This document shows, in pieces, positions 6,485 through 7,391 of a stretch of 7,391 nt of DNA. The notes beneath the pieces were generated by a model. It searched no databases and had not been told where the DNA came from. It saw only the letters and a program-made list of their open reading frames with translations. The translations under genes were made by a program, and so were the position numbers. Within the stretch, counting starts at the first letter, position 1. Each line of letters begins with the position of its first letter. This DNA is from an uncultured Synechococcus sp. (lineage in GTDB: Bacteria > Cyanobacteriota > Cyanobacteriia > PCC-6307 > Cyanobiaceae), in contig CAJWAH010000067.1 of NCBI GenBank assembly GCA_913020095.1, positions 1 to 7,391 of the forward strand, read 5' to 3'.

Positions 6485-6588
6485 CGGGGCAACGCGTGCA
6501 GTCCTGCCATGTTGCTGGGAGGCCCGCCCCTGGATCAAGGTCGGAAAACCCAGCCATCCTGAAAGCAGAGAAAGTCCGAGGAGCAGCG
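6485..6588. other. Divergent intergenic region between grpE and the pilus/secretion ATPase
   Basis: This 104-bp GC-rich spacer must hold, or lie close to, the promoters of two divergent genes. I find no TATAAT-like box with a matching -35 on either strand, no CIRCE (TTAGCACTC-N9-GAGTGCTAA), and no clear sigma-32-type pair. The minus strand has CTTGAT near 6533-6538, too little to call. The only clear signal is the Shine-Dalgarno site at its right end. Confidence 0.5.
6578..6583 (+). promoter_or_regulatory. Shine-Dalgarno site GAGGAG that sets the GTG start of the pilus/secretion ATPase
   Basis: GAGGAG ends 5 nt before the GTG at 6589, the best ribosome-binding site in the window. It supports a GTG start, although the frame stays open further upstream and includes another GTG at 6496. 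The upstream part overlaps the antisense of grpE and encodes nothing resembling the family. Confidence 0.7.
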
Positions 6589-7391
6589 GTGGAACGCTTC
6601 GAACTCGACGACAGCTTTGAGAGCTTTGCGCCGCCGCCGCCGCCGGATGGGCCGGACCTGGTGGAGAGCGCCAACGATCGCGACGCCTCGCCGGTGATCC
6701 AGCTGGCGGATCGCATCTTGGTGCAAGCCCTCAGCCGCCAGGCCAGCGACATCCATATCGAACCGCAGGAGGACGGACTGCATGTGCGGCTGCGGCTTGA
6801 TGGCGTGCTGCAGAACGCCTTTGAAACCCTGCCGGCCAAGGTGATTCCGGCACTCACCAGCCGCTTCAAAATCATGGCGGACCTGGACATCGCCGAGCGC
6901 CGCCAACCCCAAGACGGCCGCATTCGCCGGCGGTATCAAGGCAACACCGTTGATTTCCGCGTCAGCGTGCTGCCGAGCCGCTTCGGCGAAAAAATTGTGC
7001 TGCGGCTGCTGGATTCCAGTGCCACCGAACTGGGGCTGGATCTGCTGATCACCGACTCCCAGGCCTTGGCCGAGGTGCGGGACATGGGCAGCAAGCCCTA
7101 CGGAATCCTGCTCGTCACAGGCCCAACCGGCTCAGGGAAATCCACCACCCTCTACTCGCTGCTGGCCGAGCGCAACGATCCAGGGCTGAACATCTCCACG
7201 GTGGAAGACCCGATCGAATACACCCTGGCTGGGATCACGCAAACCCAGGTCAACCGGGAGAAGGGGGTGGACTTCGCCAAGGCCCTGAGGGCCTTCATGC
7301 GCCAAGACCCCGATGTGTTGCTGGTGGGGGAAACGCGCGATCTGGAGACGGCCAAAACCGCGCTGGAGGCCGCACTCACCGGCCACCTGGT
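6589..7391 (+). CDS. PilB/GspE-type secretion ATPase (partial, 3' end outside window)
   Basis: The first 267 complete codons of a type II/type IV secretion ATPase are present, a cytoplasmic hexamer that powers pilin or pseudopilin assembly. The N2-type domain has ASDIHIEPQ (52-60), RLRLDGV (67-73) and [12 protein letters not shown] (100-111). The Walker A motif is GPTGSGKST (178-186), the Asp box is VEDPIEY (205-211), and the Walker B region begins [12 protein letters not shown] (240-251). GxTR with a full DIHIEP favours PilB/GspE over the retraction motor PilT, whose N-terminal domain differs. The start is the GTG at 6589 behind a good Shine-Dalgarno site. Residues 15-19 are five prolines encoded by repeated CCG. 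Only about 50 residues precede ASDIHIEP, so the usual N-terminal MshEN/N1 domain seems missing. Whether the system is a type IV pilus cannot be told from this part; the downstream genes would show it. Confidence 0.92.
   Translation, partial: MERFELDDSFESFAPPPPPDGPDLVESANDRDASPVIQLADRILVQALSRQASDIHIEPQEDGLHVRLRLDGVLQNAFETLPAKVIPALTSRFKIMADLDIAERRQPQDGRIRRRYQGNTVDFRVSVLPSRFGEKIVLRLLDSSATELGLDLLITDSQALAEVRDMGSKPYGILLVTGPTGSGKSTTLYSLLAERNDPGLNISTVEDPIEYTLAGITQTQVNREKGVDFAKALRAFMRQDPDVLLVGETRDLETAKTALEAALTGHL
6631..6645 (+). repeat. (CCG)5 run encoding Pro15-Pro19
   Basis: Five CCG codons in a row encode a pentaproline near the N-terminus of the PilB/GspE-type ATPase. Such a run is expected to need elongation factor P for smooth translation. 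As a triplet repeat it can change length without breaking the frame. Confidence 0.8.

Noticed and set aside
6485..6538. Extension of grpE to the TTG at 6538
   Set aside because: The extra 18 residues do not resemble GrpE, no Shine-Dalgarno site supports the TTG, and an ATG is available at 6484.
6514..6554. Inverted repeat GCTGGG / CCCAGC in the grpE spacer
   Set aside because: Only 6 bp with a 29-nt gap in GC-rich DNA; this is expected by chance and has no T-run or promoter nearby.
5870..6562. A 230-codon open frame on the plus strand, antisense to almost all of grpE
   Set aside because: It is the complement of grpE, whose GC-rich codons suppress stops on the opposite strand. Its translation has no recognisable domain, while the grpE strand has all the family motifs.
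1..7391. CRISPR arrays, tRNA or rRNA genes, insertion sequences and defence or toxin-antitoxin genes
   Set aside because: I looked on both strands and saw no regularly spaced repeats, tRNA-like cloverleaf, transposase or terminal repeats. Nearly all bases are taken by recognised housekeeping genes.

Overview
The window looks like a piece of chromosome from a marine picocyanobacterium, most likely a GC-rich marine Synechococcus. The protein sequences are cyanobacterial in character: a plastid/cyanobacterial-type Gap2, a cyanobacterial-type RsgA C-terminus, and a TusA-like protein with a CPLN motif. Genes are packed with almost no spacing, GC is high throughout, Shine-Dalgarno sites are sparse, and I saw no exact copy of the HIP1 octamer (GCGATCGC) that is common in many freshwater cyanobacteria. 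The genus is inferred from recognition of the sequences; no database search was run.

Layout. Positions 1-736 (minus strand) hold the 5' two thirds of gap2, the Calvin-cycle NADP-dependent glyceraldehyde-3-phosphate dehydrogenase. A 143-bp divergent spacer (737-879) carries a putative gap2 promoter, two inverted repeats and a possible leader peptide. On the plus strand come murC (880-2319), murB (2323-3240) and a YbaB/EbfC-family nucleoid protein (3265-3600), which probably form one operon for cytoplasmic peptidoglycan precursor synthesis plus a DNA-binding protein. On the minus strand, read from 6484 down to 3602, come grpE, dnaJ, a TusA-like sulfurtransferase gene and rsgA. No base separates any two of these four genes. 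The two operons converge at 3601 with a single base between opposing stop codons, and that base is the centre of a perfect 15-bp palindrome. From 6589 to the right edge (plus strand) lies the start of a PilB/GspE-type secretion/pilus ATPase, transcribed away from grpE.

How the genes work together. MurB and MurC act at consecutive steps, making UDP-MurNAc and then adding L-alanine. GrpE and DnaJ are the nucleotide-exchange factor and J-protein co-chaperones of DnaK. RsgA is a late 30S ribosome-assembly GTPase, and the TusA-like protein may carry sulfur for tRNA thiolation or cofactor synthesis, so this operon mixes protein-folding and translation-related functions. The PilB-type ATPase would power a type IV pilus or related system.

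Every protein-coding gene belongs to a known family, and I see no clear undescribed system. The points most worth a second look are small-scale: the DnaJ-TAG-ATG-TusA in-frame junction, the palindrome centred on the convergent stop codons, the dyad and hairpin upstream of gap2, and the apparently missing N-terminal domain of the PilB/GspE ATPase.
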